The notes under the pieces: generated by a model
Databases searched by the model: none
What the model was told of the DNA's origin: nothing
The model's input: the letters and a program-made list of their open reading frames with translations, nothing else
Made by a program: the position numbers and the translations under genes
DNA from: Xanthomonas vasicola
Lineage (GTDB): Bacteria; Pseudomonadota; Gammaproteobacteria; Xanthomonadales; Xanthomonadaceae
Assembly (NCBI RefSeq): GCF_000772705.2
Contig: NZ_JSBW02000040.1
Coordinates: 1 to 64,000, forward strand
DNA: 64,000 nt
Reading direction: 5' to 3'
In this document: piece after piece, positions 6,458 through 15,426 of the stretch
Layout of the letters: each line of letters begins with the position of its first letter
Position numbering within the stretch: position 1 is the stretch's first letter

Positions 6458-7446
6458 GGCAACCGCCAGCGCCGGCTCGGCCAGACCATCGCAAGCAGCG
6501 CTGGTCGCCGGTGGCGATCATGAAGGTCGCGTTCGCTTCCGCAGCGTTTCTCTCGATGCCGTCCATGCCGGCGATTGGCATCGCGGCCCCGTCGGAGCGC
6601 CCTAACGAGCCCATCCGTGCCATCCAGCCAGCAACCGGCCTGGAGAGCCGTAAGGTCGCGCTAGGCGCGCTGCTGTTCGACGATCGCCGGCTATCGGGCG
6701 ACAACAGCGTCGCCTGCACGTCTTGTCATCGCCTGGCCAGCAACGGTGCCGCTGCCGATGCGATTACCCGGATGCCCGGGCGCGCGCCGCCGGCGTTCAA
6801 TACACCGACCGTCTTCAATGCCACAGCGAACTTTCGCCTGGGCTGGCGCGGCAACTTCCGCAGTCTGGAAGCGCAAACGGCTTCACTGCTCGAAAACCCA
6901 AGCGTCATGCAGGCCGATATCGCCACATTGGTCCGACGGCTGCAACAAGACACGGTGCTCAGTCAGCGCTTTCGCGCGGCCTATGGCAGGCCACCGGATC
7001 GCGCCGCGCTGTTCGATGCCATCGCCAGTTACGAACGCTCGCTGGTCACGCCGGGCAGTCGCTTTGACCTCTGGCTGCAAGGCAGCGACACCGCATTGAG
7101 CGCGCAAGAGTTACGCGGCTACCGCACCTTCAAGTCGATCGGCTGCATTTCCTGCCACCAAGGCGTCAACGTGGGCGGCAATCTGTTCCAGCGCAGCGGC
7201 ATCTTCGCTCCCGTCGCACGGGATGGCACCCCGATCCTGCGGGTTCCTAGCCTGCGTAACGTTGCCACGACCGCCCCATACTTCCACGACGGCAGTGCCA
7301 GTGCGCTGCCCCAGGCGATCAAGGCGATGGGCACCGCTCAACTTGGTGTCGCACTGAGCCCTGCGGATGTTGCCGATATCGCTGCGTTTCTGAATACATT
7401 GACCGGCAAGCACCAGGGTCGGCAACTGACGGCGCCCCAACCATGA
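6454..7446 (+). CDS. Di-haem cytochrome c peroxidase / MauG-family protein
   Basis: A 330-residue protein with two c-type haem sites, CTSCH (Cys88-His92) and CISCH (Cys231-His235). The surrounding motifs belong to bacterial di-haem peroxidases (LGALLFDDRRLSGDNSVACT, then FNTPTVFNATANFRLGWRG, VPSLRNVATTAPYFHDG and ALSPADVADIAAFLNTL). It should be exported: a hydrophobic stretch lies at about residues 23-45, and ATG at codon 23 is a plausible true start. The family reduces H2O2 or oxidises protein substrates in the periplasm. It is embedded between a response regulator and a sensor kinase with 4-base overlaps at both ends. This suggests a periplasmic redox input to the kinase, which is inference. 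Confidence 0.85.
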   Translation: MRQPPAPARPDHRKQRWSPVAIMKVAFASAAFLSMPSMPAIGIAAPSERPNEPIRAIQPATGLESRKVALGALLFDDRRLSGDNSVACTSCHRLASNGAAADAITRMPGRAPPAFNTPTVFNATANFRLGWRGNFRSLEAQTASLLENPSVMQADIATLVRRLQQDTVLSQRFRAAYGRPPDRAALFDAIASYERSLVTPGSRFDLWLQGSDTALSAQELRGYRTFKSIGCISCHQGVNVGGNLFQRSGIFAPVARDGTPILRVPSLRNVATTAPYFHDGSASALPQAIKAMGTAQLGVALSPADVADIAAFLNTLTGKHQGRQLTAPQP

Positions 7447-9902
7447 GGTGGGCGACGATTCTCAGCGCCGTGCTGCTGGCGGGGCTGATCTTCTTCAGTC
7501 TGTGCATGGCGGCACTGGATCGCGACACGCAGCGTTATGGTCACGCGCTGGACGCGCTCGACGCACTTGACATGGCCGATACCAATCTCGACAACGACGT
7601 GCTGAAGGCACGCATTGGCCTGTTGCGCGACTACGACTCGCTGGTGACCGGCGATGCCCACGCACGCGACACCTTGCAGCACCTGCGCCAGCTGGCCGAT
7701 CACGACCCTGCGTTGTTTCAGGCCATCGCCGCGCTGGACGCCGACTACACCGAGAAATCGCTGCAGCGGGAATTATTCAAATCGCAGAATGCGCTGCTGT
7801 CCAACTCGCTGGCCTACTTCTGGAGCGAGAGCAGCGCGCAGATCCGGCAAGGCGACGATCCCGCTGCGGCACGCGCAGCGGGCATGCTGGCAAGCGCCGT
7901 GCAACGCCTGAGTCTGGATACGACCGGCGATGCGGTCGCACTGGCACGCCGGCGCCTGGACGAAGCGGCACAACGCACGACCAGCGCGCCGCTGCTGCCG
8001 CATGGACGCATGTTGCTGAAGCTGCTGCCGGAGACCGATACCACCATCCGCCGCATGCGCCCGATCGCTTCGTTGGCCTCGTATACACAGCTCAACACGT
8101 ATCTGCAGAAACAGCATGCCAGCCAGCAGGCCACCGCGCGCCAGGTCCGCTTCCTGTTGCTGGGATTGGCCGTCGTCATGTTGGGCGCCTTGCTGTACCT
8201 AGCCAAGTTGCTGCGGCAACGCGCGCGGGTATTGCGTCGACGCGCGGAGTTCGACCGTTTGATGGTTGCGGTGTCACGCCGTCTGGTGGCCAACGATCGC
8301 CAGCACCTGGACGCTGGCATCGAGGCCGGCCTGATGCGGTTGGCGAAGTGGGCGAAGCTGCCGAGTGCCCGCCTCGGTGTGGTCTCCGTCGGCACTGACG
8401 CGCGGATCTGGCCCGATCCGCAGGACGAGGCCTTCCGCGCCACGCTTGCCGCAGTGGCCGCCGCCCGACCAGTCGCCGCCAGCGATGTACTGGTCGTCCA
8501 CGTCGATGGCACCGTTGAGGTGTTAGGCAAACCCGAACGCGTGCGCGGCGCGCAGTGGCTATGCCTGCGGCAACACTCCGAAGCCGCGACGGTTGCACTG
8601 CTGTGCTTGCGGCTGCCGCCACTTTCCGCGCGTCGTGATCGTGGCCTGGCGGCACCGGCCGAACTTTTGCCGCAGTTGCACATCGCGCTTGACACCTTGT
8701 TCGATGCACTGGAGCGGCGGCGACTCGAAGACGAAGCCCTGGCGCTGGAACATCGCCTGGAACTGGCCCGACGGATGGAAACGTTGGGGACAATGGCCAG
8801 CGGCATTTCGCACAACTTCAACAACATCGTCGGCGCGATTCGTGGCAATGCCGAGATCGCCCTGTCCAAACTGGATCCGCACTCGCCGGCATCGGAGCAC
8901 CTGCTCGAGATTAGCCACACCACTGCGCACGCTTACGATCTGATCGAATCCATCCTCAGTTTCGGGCGGGTGCAGAATTACAACGTACAGCCGGTTGAGT
9001 TGAACGTCTTGCTACAAGGCGCAGTTTCGCTGCTATCGGTGTCGCTGCCATCGACCGTCACGATCGACCTGCAGCAGCAGCAGGAGCCACTGCAAGCGAT
9101 GGGCAATCCAGCGCAACTGCAGCAGGTCATCCTCAATCTGGCCAGCAACGCCGCGCAGGCGATGGACATGCGCGGGACGGTCACGATTCAACTGTCGGCC
9201 GCCAAGGGCAGCACAGCCCGCGGCACGCCCGGTCGCATCGCGCAGCTGCGTGTTAGCGACCACGGCATCGGCATTCCTCCAGACCGACTGGATCGCATCT
9301 TCGATCTATTTTTTACCACCCGCAATGGCGGCACCGGGCTGGGATTGGCGACGGTTCGCAAGATCATCGACAACCACGAAGGGCGGATCGAGGTGGACAG
9401 CGCGCTGGGTGTCGGCACGACCTTCGTGGTCGAGCTACCACTGCGCACAGGCATTGCAGCAGCCCACCAGGCCGTGCCCTTGCCGAAGACGCGATCGCGG
9501 CATGCGAGCTTGCTGCTGCTGTGCGACGACGCGGCCGAGCTCGACCGCCTGGAAGAAATGCTGGCCGCATTGGGACACGAACCGGTCGGCTTATTGGAGC
9601 TGCCGGCAGCCGTCGCGATGGCAACTTCCGACCCGATGCGCTTCGATGGTGTGCTGCTCAAGCGCGACCGTGCCGGCGATGCCGAACGCGCGATCGACGC
9701 GCTGCATGCCGCTGCGCCGAAGCTGCCGTTGATCCTCGCCACGCGTGCGGTGAGCCTGGCGACACGGAAGGGTCTGGGCGGCGCCATCACCGAAATCATT
9801 GTGCAGCCGTTCGATCTTGGCGCGCTGGCGATTGCGCTGGAACATGCGCTGGGTCGCACGCTGGAAATGACAACGCAGGATGAAGACACGCCTGCTCTGT
9901 GA
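7443..9902 (+). CDS. VirA-like membrane hybrid histidine kinase with degenerate receiver
   Basis: An 819-residue kinase. Membrane helix 1 is at about residues 5-25, a periplasmic sensor domain at about 26-235, and membrane helix 2 at about 236-255. A cytoplasmic GAF-like stretch leads to the H-box GISHNFNNIVGAI (His457, the VirA-type form). ATPase motifs follow: NPAQLQQVILNLASNAAQAM (N box), DHGIGIPPDRLDRIFDLFFT and GGTGLGLATVRKI. The last about 115 residues have the fold pattern of a receiver (LLLLCDDAAELDRLEEMLAA), but where the phosphoacceptor Asp belongs there is VLLKRD, so it is a pseudo-receiver. It likely acts with the regulator at 5669. A VirA-type system controlling a T6SS is known in Burkholderia; control of this T6SS is only inferred from proximity. 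Confidence 0.85.
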   Translation: MRWATILSAVLLAGLIFFSLCMAALDRDTQRYGHALDALDALDMADTNLDNDVLKARIGLLRDYDSLVTGDAHARDTLQHLRQLADHDPALFQAIAALDADYTEKSLQRELFKSQNALLSNSLAYFWSESSAQIRQGDDPAAARAAGMLASAVQRLSLDTTGDAVALARRRLDEAAQRTTSAPLLPHGRMLLKLLPETDTTIRRMRPIASLASYTQLNTYLQKQHASQQATARQVRFLLLGLAVVMLGALLYLAKLLRQRARVLRRRAEFDRLMVAVSRRLVANDRQHLDAGIEAGLMRLAKWAKLPSARLGVVSVGTDARIWPDPQDEAFRATLAAVAAARPVAASDVLVVHVDGTVEVLGKPERVRGAQWLCLRQHSEAATVALLCLRLPPLSARRDRGLAAPAELLPQLHIALDTLFDALERRRLEDEALALEHRLELARRMETLGTMASGISHNFNNIVGAIRGNAEIALSKLDPHSPASEHLLEISHTTAHAYDLIESILSFGRVQNYNVQPVELNVLLQGAVSLLSVSLPSTVTIDLQQQQEPLQAMGNPAQLQQVILNLASNAAQAMDMRGTVTIQLSAAKGSTARGTPGRIAQLRVSDHGIGIPPDRLDRIFDLFFTTRNGGTGLGLATVRKIIDNHEGRIEVDSALGVGTTFVVELPLRTGIAAAHQAVPLPKTRSRHASLLLLCDDAAELDRLEEMLAALGHEPVGLLELPAAVAMATSDPMRFDGVLLKRDRAGDAERAIDALHAAAPKLPLILATRAVSLATRKGLGGAITEIIVQPFDLGALAIALEHALGRTLEMTTQDEDTPAL

Positions 9903-10015
9903 CAAATGAAACACAGTCGCCGCAGATCGACACCGGAACGTAGCGCGGGCTGCCTAGCGTAGCGGATGCCCAGGCGCAGCAGGCCGCCTGCATTCCACTA
10001 AGAGCGATCCACGAC

Positions 10016-10996
10016 ATGAATATCCGACCAAGCGACTTACCTCTATTGGTGTCCCTCGACGCATTGCTTGAGCTGAAGAACGTCACCCATGCTGCGCAGC
10101 GATTGCATATGAGCCAGCCGGCACTGTCCTCGCAACTCGCACGACTCCGCGTGCTGTTCAAGGATCCGCTGTTGATGCCCTCGGACACCGGCCGCGGCAT
10201 GGTGGCCACGCCACGCGCGGATCAACTGGCTTCGCCGCTGCGCGAAGCGATCGGCAAACTGAGCCTGCTCGGCAAGGACAGCGCGTTCGATCCAGCGACG
10301 TCGTCGGCGAGCTTCCGGATCGCAGCCGCTGCCGATGCGATTGGCACCTTGGGTGCGGGATTGGCAGGATTGATCCAGGCCCAGGGCAATCCGAAGATGC
10401 GTTTGGAGTTCGTGCATGTGAGTTCCGACACGAGCCTGGACGCGTTCGAAAACGGCGAGCTGGATCTGCTGATCGATCACGCGCAAGCGGTTCCCGACGC
10501 GCTGCGTTTGCGCCGTTTACGCCACGAACGCTACGTGCTGGTGCAGCGCCATGGCCATCCGCGCGGCACCGCGGCGCTGAGCGCATCGAGCTACAGCCGT
10601 CTGGCGCATGTGCAGGTAGCGCACGCACAGGCCTGTAACCTCGCCATCGATGCGCAACTGCGGCACCTGGGGCACACCCGGCAGATCGCGGTGACCGTCT
10701 CGCAGTGCGCCACCGCGCGCGACATCGTACTCGGCACCGATATGGTCGCCACTATGCCGGCAACGCTTGCAGCAGAGTGCGGGCATGCACCGCTGGACTG
10801 CTTCGAACTGCCTTTCCCGCTGCCGGACATGGCGCTGGCGATGGCCTGGCATCGACGCAACGATGCCCATGCTGCACATCGCTGGTTGCGCGAGCGTGTG
10901 CTGGAACTTCTCGTTCCAGAAGCGCCGACCGCAGCGGCACGGCCCGCAGCGCGAAGCACTGCCGGCCGTGCCGATCTCGTGCTATCGGTTTCGTGA
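10016..10996 (+). CDS. LysR-family transcriptional regulator
   Basis: A 326-residue protein. The N-terminal winged helix-turn-helix is clear (LVSLDALLELKNVTHAAQRL, then MSQPALSSQLARLRVLFKDP). A LysR substrate-binding domain follows from about residue 95 (FRIAAAADAIGTLGAGLAGL, then LDAFENGELDLLID and HERYVLVQRHGHP). The motif set resembles the NodD/NahR-like branch. The gene is 8 bases upstream of tssA on the same strand, so the two are probably cotranscribed, and it may regulate the locus. The last 20 residues are alanine/arginine-rich. Confidence 0.8.
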   Translation: MNIRPSDLPLLVSLDALLELKNVTHAAQRLHMSQPALSSQLARLRVLFKDPLLMPSDTGRGMVATPRADQLASPLREAIGKLSLLGKDSAFDPATSSASFRIAAAADAIGTLGAGLAGLIQAQGNPKMRLEFVHVSSDTSLDAFENGELDLLIDHAQAVPDALRLRRLRHERYVLVQRHGHPRGTAALSASSYSRLAHVQVAHAQACNLAIDAQLRHLGHTRQIAVTVSQCATARDIVLGTDMVATMPATLAAECGHAPLDCFELPFPLPDMALAMAWHRRNDAHAAHRWLRERVLELLVPEAPTAAARPAARSTAGRADLVLSVS

Positions 10997-11004
10997 GCCG
11001 CGCC

Positions 11005-12033
11005 ATGCAGATCGACAACGAACCGTTGCTGCAACCGGTCGACGAACAGGTGCCGTCCGGTCCGAACCTTGAATACACCCCGGAGTTCCAGAGCCTGGAA
11101 GAACTTGCACGACCGCGTCAGGAGCGCGCCTTGGGCGCTGGCGTGCTTCTGCCCGACGCGCCGCAATGGCGCCAGGTCGCCGAGAGCGCCGAATACTTGC
11201 TAGTACGCTCCAAGGACTTGCGGCTGGGCATCTTGCTGAGCATCGCCCGCTTGCACCAGGATGGTCTGGTGGGCTGGTCCAGCGGCGTCGGCCTGCTCCG
11301 ACAACTGCTGGAGCAGTTCTGGGGCGACGTCCATCCTCATCTGGATGCCGATGAGGACAACGACCCGACCGAACGCGTCAACGCCATTGCTGCGTTGGCC
11401 GACAGCGAGCGCACGCTGACGCAGCTACGCAACGTGCGCCTATTCAAGGGACTGCATCCAGGACATTTCTCGCTGCGCGATCTGCGCATCGTGCAAGGCA
11501 CGCTCAAGCTCGCTGCGGAGGACGCGAGCGAGATGCCAGAGCCTGCCGCCATAGATGCCTGCCTGCGCGACTGCCCGCTGGAGGCGTTGCTTGATCTGGA
11601 CGCGGCCCTGGCCGCAGCGCAAGAAGACCTTGCCGCAATTGCCGGGGTGTTCGCCGAGCGCACTCCGGGACACGGTCCGGAGCTTGCGCCGCTCACGCAG
11701 GATCTTGGCGAGCTGCGTGCGTTCCTGCGGCCCTATGTGTCCGAACGTTCCGGATCCCCGGCCGAGCCGACCGAACATGCGGCATCGGGCGCCGACAATG
11801 TCACTCCATCGGCGCCACGCGCGCACGCCGTGGAGCATCCGGACGACGTTCGCCGCATGCTCGACCAGCTCTGCGATTACTACGCACGGCGAGAGCCTTC
11901 CAGCCCGGTGCCGTTACTGTTGCGGCGCGCACAACGCCTGGTCGGCCTGGATTTTGCCGCACTGATGCGCGACCTGGCGCCGCGCGGGATCGAGGAGCTG
12001 CAGGTCGTGTCAGGCCAGGACCATACCGACTAG
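11005..12033 (+). CDS. tssA: T6SS baseplate/tail cap protein TssA
   Basis: A 342-residue protein with the ImpA N-terminal domain. It starts after a short leader at LLQPVDEQVPSGPNLEYTPE and continues with FQSLEELARPRQER, WRQVAESAEYLLVRSKDLRL and GLLRQLLEQFWGDVHPHLDA. TssA initiates sheath polymerisation and stays at the distal end. The ATG at 11005, giving MQIDNEPLLQ, is chosen because the longer frame upstream overlaps the LysR gene. The C-terminal part (RMLDQLCDYYARREPSSPVP, then LLRRAQRLVGLDFAALMRDL) is the conserved TssA C-terminus. It is the only T6SS core gene on the plus strand, convergent with the rest. Confidence 0.9.
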   Translation: MQIDNEPLLQPVDEQVPSGPNLEYTPEFQSLEELARPRQERALGAGVLLPDAPQWRQVAESAEYLLVRSKDLRLGILLSIARLHQDGLVGWSSGVGLLRQLLEQFWGDVHPHLDADEDNDPTERVNAIAALADSERTLTQLRNVRLFKGLHPGHFSLRDLRIVQGTLKLAAEDASEMPEPAAIDACLRDCPLEALLDLDAALAAAQEDLAAIAGVFAERTPGHGPELAPLTQDLGELRAFLRPYVSERSGSPAEPTEHAASGADNVTPSAPRAHAVEHPDDVRRMLDQLCDYYARREPSSPVPLLLRRAQRLVGLDFAALMRDLAPRGIEELQVVSGQDHTD

Positions 12034-12205
12034 AGCAGCCAACACAACGACTGCCTAGTCGCCGATCGGGTGCGGCCGGTGCCCGGAGTCGGCATGTAGC
12101 ACGCGTGCACTCCGGTTCTTGTGCGCCGTCCACGCCCACTTGGCGGTGACTGGCTACGTTGTGTTTGCCGCGCGTGGTCTCCGTTGCCGGCCTGCTCGGC
12201 CGGCA

Positions 12206-12532
12206 TCACAGCGCTGCGATGCCGTTCCAGTACACCCAGGCCGCGCCGGCCAGCATCACCGCTGCCCATAAGCGTAGTGTCCACGAGCGCAGGGCCGCCT
12301 GCAGGGCAGTCGGCGGCTCGCGGTCGCGTCGCACCGTCACGATCGGGGTGGGCAAGGCGTGCGGCGCTGCGACGCGTCGGCGGCGCGCAGTTGGCGCACC
12401 GGCCGAGCGCGCGATCGATTGCAGCAATTGCAGACGACGGCGCCGATATTCGGCCGGGTCCAGGCGTCGCTCCGCCTGTGCTGCGTTCAAATTCTGCAGG
12501 ACCAGGTTGGCCTGCGTCTCCCAGTCGTTCAT
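12206..12532 (-). CDS. Small tail-anchored protein at the end of the T6SS operon
   Basis: A 108-residue protein starting MNDWETQANL, with its ATG overlapping the ppkA stop. The N-terminal 45 residues form a charged helix (LNAAQAERRLDPAEYRRRRL), followed by a basic proline-rich linker. A single C-terminal membrane helix spans about 87-105 (LRLWAAVMLAGAAWVYWNGI). There is no signal peptide, so the bulk faces the cytoplasm. It is last in the array, directly after the kinase gene, and may be a membrane adaptor for the phosphorylation branch. No named family is recognised. The 172 bases to the tssA stop hold nothing clear. Confidence 0.6.
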   Translation of the reverse strand: MNDWETQANLVLQNLNAAQAERRLDPAEYRRRRLQLLQSIARSAGAPTARRRRVAAPHALPTPIVTVRRDREPPTALQAALRSWTLRLWAAVMLAGAAWVYWNGIAAL

Positions 12533-15426
12533 TCCACGTCTCTCACCAGGCGTGCACCGATGCGGCGCGCTGCGTCGCCGTTGGAACTCACCGCGCCGGG
12601 ACCGGCACAGGCAGCAACGCCGCGCTGGCTGCCGCGCACGGCCACGCCCTCGCCTTCCTGGACCCACTCGGCGATGCCGCCGACCATGTCGAGCAGTCCC
12701 CAACTATTGGATACCGTCGCTGTGCAGCCGTCCTCGCCGGCACGCGCCGCGCGCAGCCACTCGGCATCGCGCGGCAGCCGATAGGCACGGCCGCTGGCGC
12801 TGCTCAGCCAAGCGGCGTAATCGCGGATCAAGGCAGCGCTGACCTTGTCCACGGGCGCCGACTTGCGCGTCCAGCGCGACACACGGCAGCGCTGGGTGTC
12901 GGCGCAGAACAGCGCGAAGTCGGCCACGCTGATCTCCCGACGCATCATCGCCAGTGCGCGTCCAGGCTTGGATAGCACTACCAGCTCCGGGCCGCGGCCG
13001 TGTTTGCCCAGATCATCGCTGCAGGTAGCAGCGCCACCGGACGGAGCGGAGATACGGCAGGGATCGCTCGGCTTGGCCGGTGGTGCGGGCAGAACCGCCA
13101 CCGGTTCCAGTTTCGGCAGCAGTGCGGCGGCATAGGAGACGCGTTGTCTGGCGGACTTGGCGACATCGCTCTGGAAGTCTCGGAAGCCGTCATCGTCCTG
13201 CGCTTGCAGGGCCATCTTGCGCTCGCGCAGACGCTGCAGCACCGACGGCGCAGGGAGCGCAGTGCCGAGCTGTTCCAGTTCTATCGCCAACCGGTAACGG
13301 CCCAGCGCCTTACGCAGGCGTGGCGTGTCCTGGGCATCAAGTCCCTGCCCGATGACGACGCTGGCCTCTTTCCACCGCCCATCGCGGCACAGGGAACGCG
13401 CAAGCCCCAGGTAAGCATCGGTCAGCCGCTGTGCGCCTTCGCTGCGTAGGAACGGATGCTGCGGGGTGCTGGCCGCAATTTGCGCCAACTGCCGCTTCAC
13501 CTTGGCGACGTCATTGGCGGCGGCCGCGGCGCGCACCGACTCGATGCGCGTGGCGATCTGCGCGGCAAGCTGCGCCTGCGCGTCCTCTACCAACAGCGCT
13601 GGCGGAGCGGACGGCGTGGATGCGGTGACAGTTGCCGCGTCGAGCTCGTGTGCGCACTCTCGCAGCAGAGGGGATTGCGGGAAGACGCGGCGCCCGGTGT
13701 CCAGCCAGCGGCGCGCTTCGTTGATACGATCTGCGGTGAGCGCATCGGCGCAGCCGCGGCGGTAGCGCAACTCGAGTTCGGCATGCCGCAGCAATCCGCT
13801 GTCCGGCGCCAGGCGACGCACGCGATCGAGTAGCGCCACCACATTGCCGGGTTGATCTTCGAACAGTGCCCCGGCGGCGATCGCGCCCGTCAATGCGGTG
13901 TCCAGACCGTTGAGCAGACGATCGCGCTCCTGCTCCATGGCGCTGCGGCGTGCATCCAGGCGTGGCGAGAACAGCTTCCACTGGTCGCGTAAGCTGAGGA
14001 TGCGCTGTGCGCCCACATAGTCTTCGCGGCCAAGCGCCGGCTGCCAATAGTGGTCCAGGCGCCTCAGCAGGAACGCTTCGATGGTGCTGCTGCGGTCGAG
14101 GATTAAGCGCCGGCGGTCGTCTTCCCCGAGCGCCCACAACGCTGCCCGCGCATGGGCTTCATGCGCGAACCGGTTCGGCGCTTGTGGCGAGAAGCGCTTG
14201 AGCACTCCAGCGACCTTCTCGCGTTGCGCATGCGCCTGCATCCACACGGTCGCCCCGACGCCGCACGCCAACAGCAGAACGCCTGCCAGCAGGTAAGGCA
14301 CTACGCGCTCGCTGCGGCTACGCGGACGCAGTTGCTCTAGCAAAACCGTCATCGTCGGTCGTGCCGCGGCCTCGAACGCCAAGCTGCTACGCAGCCCGCG
14401 ATTCTGCCGGCGGCTCAGCCTTGGCAGCGGTGCCACACGCAGCTGCTGCGCCTGCGCCTGCGTCGCCGATTGCTTGGCAAAGGGATGGCGCCCGGACAGC
14501 AGTTCGTACACCACGCAGCCGAACGCATAGACATCGTCGGCGAACGCCGGCTCGTCGCCGCGCAGCATTTCCATGCTGGCGTAGGCGGGGGTCAGCGCGC
14601 CCAGCGTGGCGGCGTCGAACACCGTGCGGTCATCGCTGGATTCGGCGCCTGCCAGTTTCGCCGCGCGGGCAATGCCGAAGTCGAACACCTTGGCGAGGTT
14701 TCCTGCGCCGACCATGACGTTGCCCGGCTTGAAGTCCGAATGCACGATACCGGCGGCGTGCGCACGTTGCAGGGCGCGCCCCATACCCTCGATCACTGGC
14801 CAGGCTTCGGCAAGCGGCATGCACTCGCCCAACCGGCTGCGGATCAGCCCACGCAGGTCGTCGCCCTCGATGTACTCCATCGTCATGAACACGATGGCAC
14901 CGTCTTTGTCGAAGTCGTAGACCCGCACGATATGGTCGTGCGCCAGGCTCTGCGCGCGGCGCGATTCGCGCTGCAATGCGATCAGCGAATCCGGATGACG
15001 GCGAAAGTCGTCGTTGAGTACCTTGATTGCGATGTAAGGATGACGGTCGCGCGCCTCGACCTTGCGCTCGTCGCGCGCCAGATAGACCACACCCATGCCG
15101 CCGCGGCCGATTTCGCGCACCAGCAAGAAGCGCGCTTTGAGCAGCATGCCTACGCCGACCTGCGCGTCCCCCTGCAGCTGCGCCACGCGCCGCCAGCTTG
15201 AGGCGCCAGCGCTGTCGTCGGCGTGTAGCGACGGGTTGACCCGGGTCGCCGCCTCTGCAGGCACATGCGCAGCGTGCTGCTGGGTGAGCGGCGCGAGGCG
15301 GGTAACGTCATCGTCGCTGGCGGCGGGCCGTGGCGGGGCCTCGGTGAGCTCGCGCGCGGGCTGCACGCGGGTACGGTCGTCGTCTGGCGGCGCGCGGCCA
15401 GCCGTGTCGTCGTCGCGAGTGTTCAT
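12529..15426 (-). CDS. ppkA: T6SS Ser/Thr protein kinase with C-terminal FGE-like domain (PpkA-type)
   Basis: A 965-residue protein from the ATG that overlaps the pppA stop; the longer upstream frame shadows pppA. The N-terminal 95 residues are disordered. The kinase domain spans about 99-365: Gly-rich loop GRGGMG, Lys135 in YIAIKVL, catalytic loop VHSDFKPGN (Asp231), DFG 249-251 and VYAFGCVVYELLSGRHPF. The catalytic loop has HSD instead of HRD, so it is a non-RD kinase. A membrane helix lies at about 377-396. After a long helical region, the last about 150 residues match the formylglycine-generating-enzyme/SUMF1 fold (GRAYRLPRDAEWLRAARAGE, then LLDMVGGIAEWV). In this family the kinase phosphorylates the FHA protein to activate T6SS assembly. 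Confidence 0.85.
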   Translation of the reverse strand: MNTRDDDTAGRAPPDDDRTRVQPARELTEAPPRPAASDDDVTRLAPLTQQHAAHVPAEAATRVNPSLHADDSAGASSWRRVAQLQGDAQVGVGMLLKARFLLVREIGRGGMGVVYLARDERKVEARDRHPYIAIKVLNDDFRRHPDSLIALQRESRRAQSLAHDHIVRVYDFDKDGAIVFMTMEYIEGDDLRGLIRSRLGECMPLAEAWPVIEGMGRALQRAHAAGIVHSDFKPGNVMVGAGNLAKVFDFGIARAAKLAGAESSDDRTVFDAATLGALTPAYASMEMLRGDEPAFADDVYAFGCVVYELLSGRHPFAKQSATQAQAQQLRVAPLPRLSRRQNRGLRSSLAFEAAARPTMTVLLEQLRPRSRSERVVPYLLAGVLLLACGVGATVWMQAHAQREKVAGVLKRFSPQAPNRFAHEAHARAALWALGEDDRRRLILDRSSTIEAFLLRRLDHYWQPALGREDYVGAQRILSLRDQWKLFSPRLDARRSAMEQERDRLLNGLDTALTGAIAAGALFEDQPGNVVALLDRVRRLAPDSGLLRHAELELRYRRGCADALTADRINEARRWLDTGRRVFPQSPLLRECAHELDAATVTASTPSAPPALLVEDAQAQLAAQIATRIESVRAAAAANDVAKVKRQLAQIAASTPQHPFLRSEGAQRLTDAYLGLARSLCRDGRWKEASVVIGQGLDAQDTPRLRKALGRYRLAIELEQLGTALPAPSVLQRLRERKMALQAQDDDGFRDFQSDVAKSARQRVSYAAALLPKLEPVAVLPAPPAKPSDPCRISAPSGGAATCSDDLGKHGRGPELVVLSKPGRALAMMRREISVADFALFCADTQRCRVSRWTRKSAPVDKVSAALIRDYAAWLSSASGRAYRLPRDAEWLRAARAGEDGCTATVSNSWGLLDMVGGIAEWVQEGEGVAVRGSQRGVAACAGPGAVSSNGDAARRIGARLVRDVE

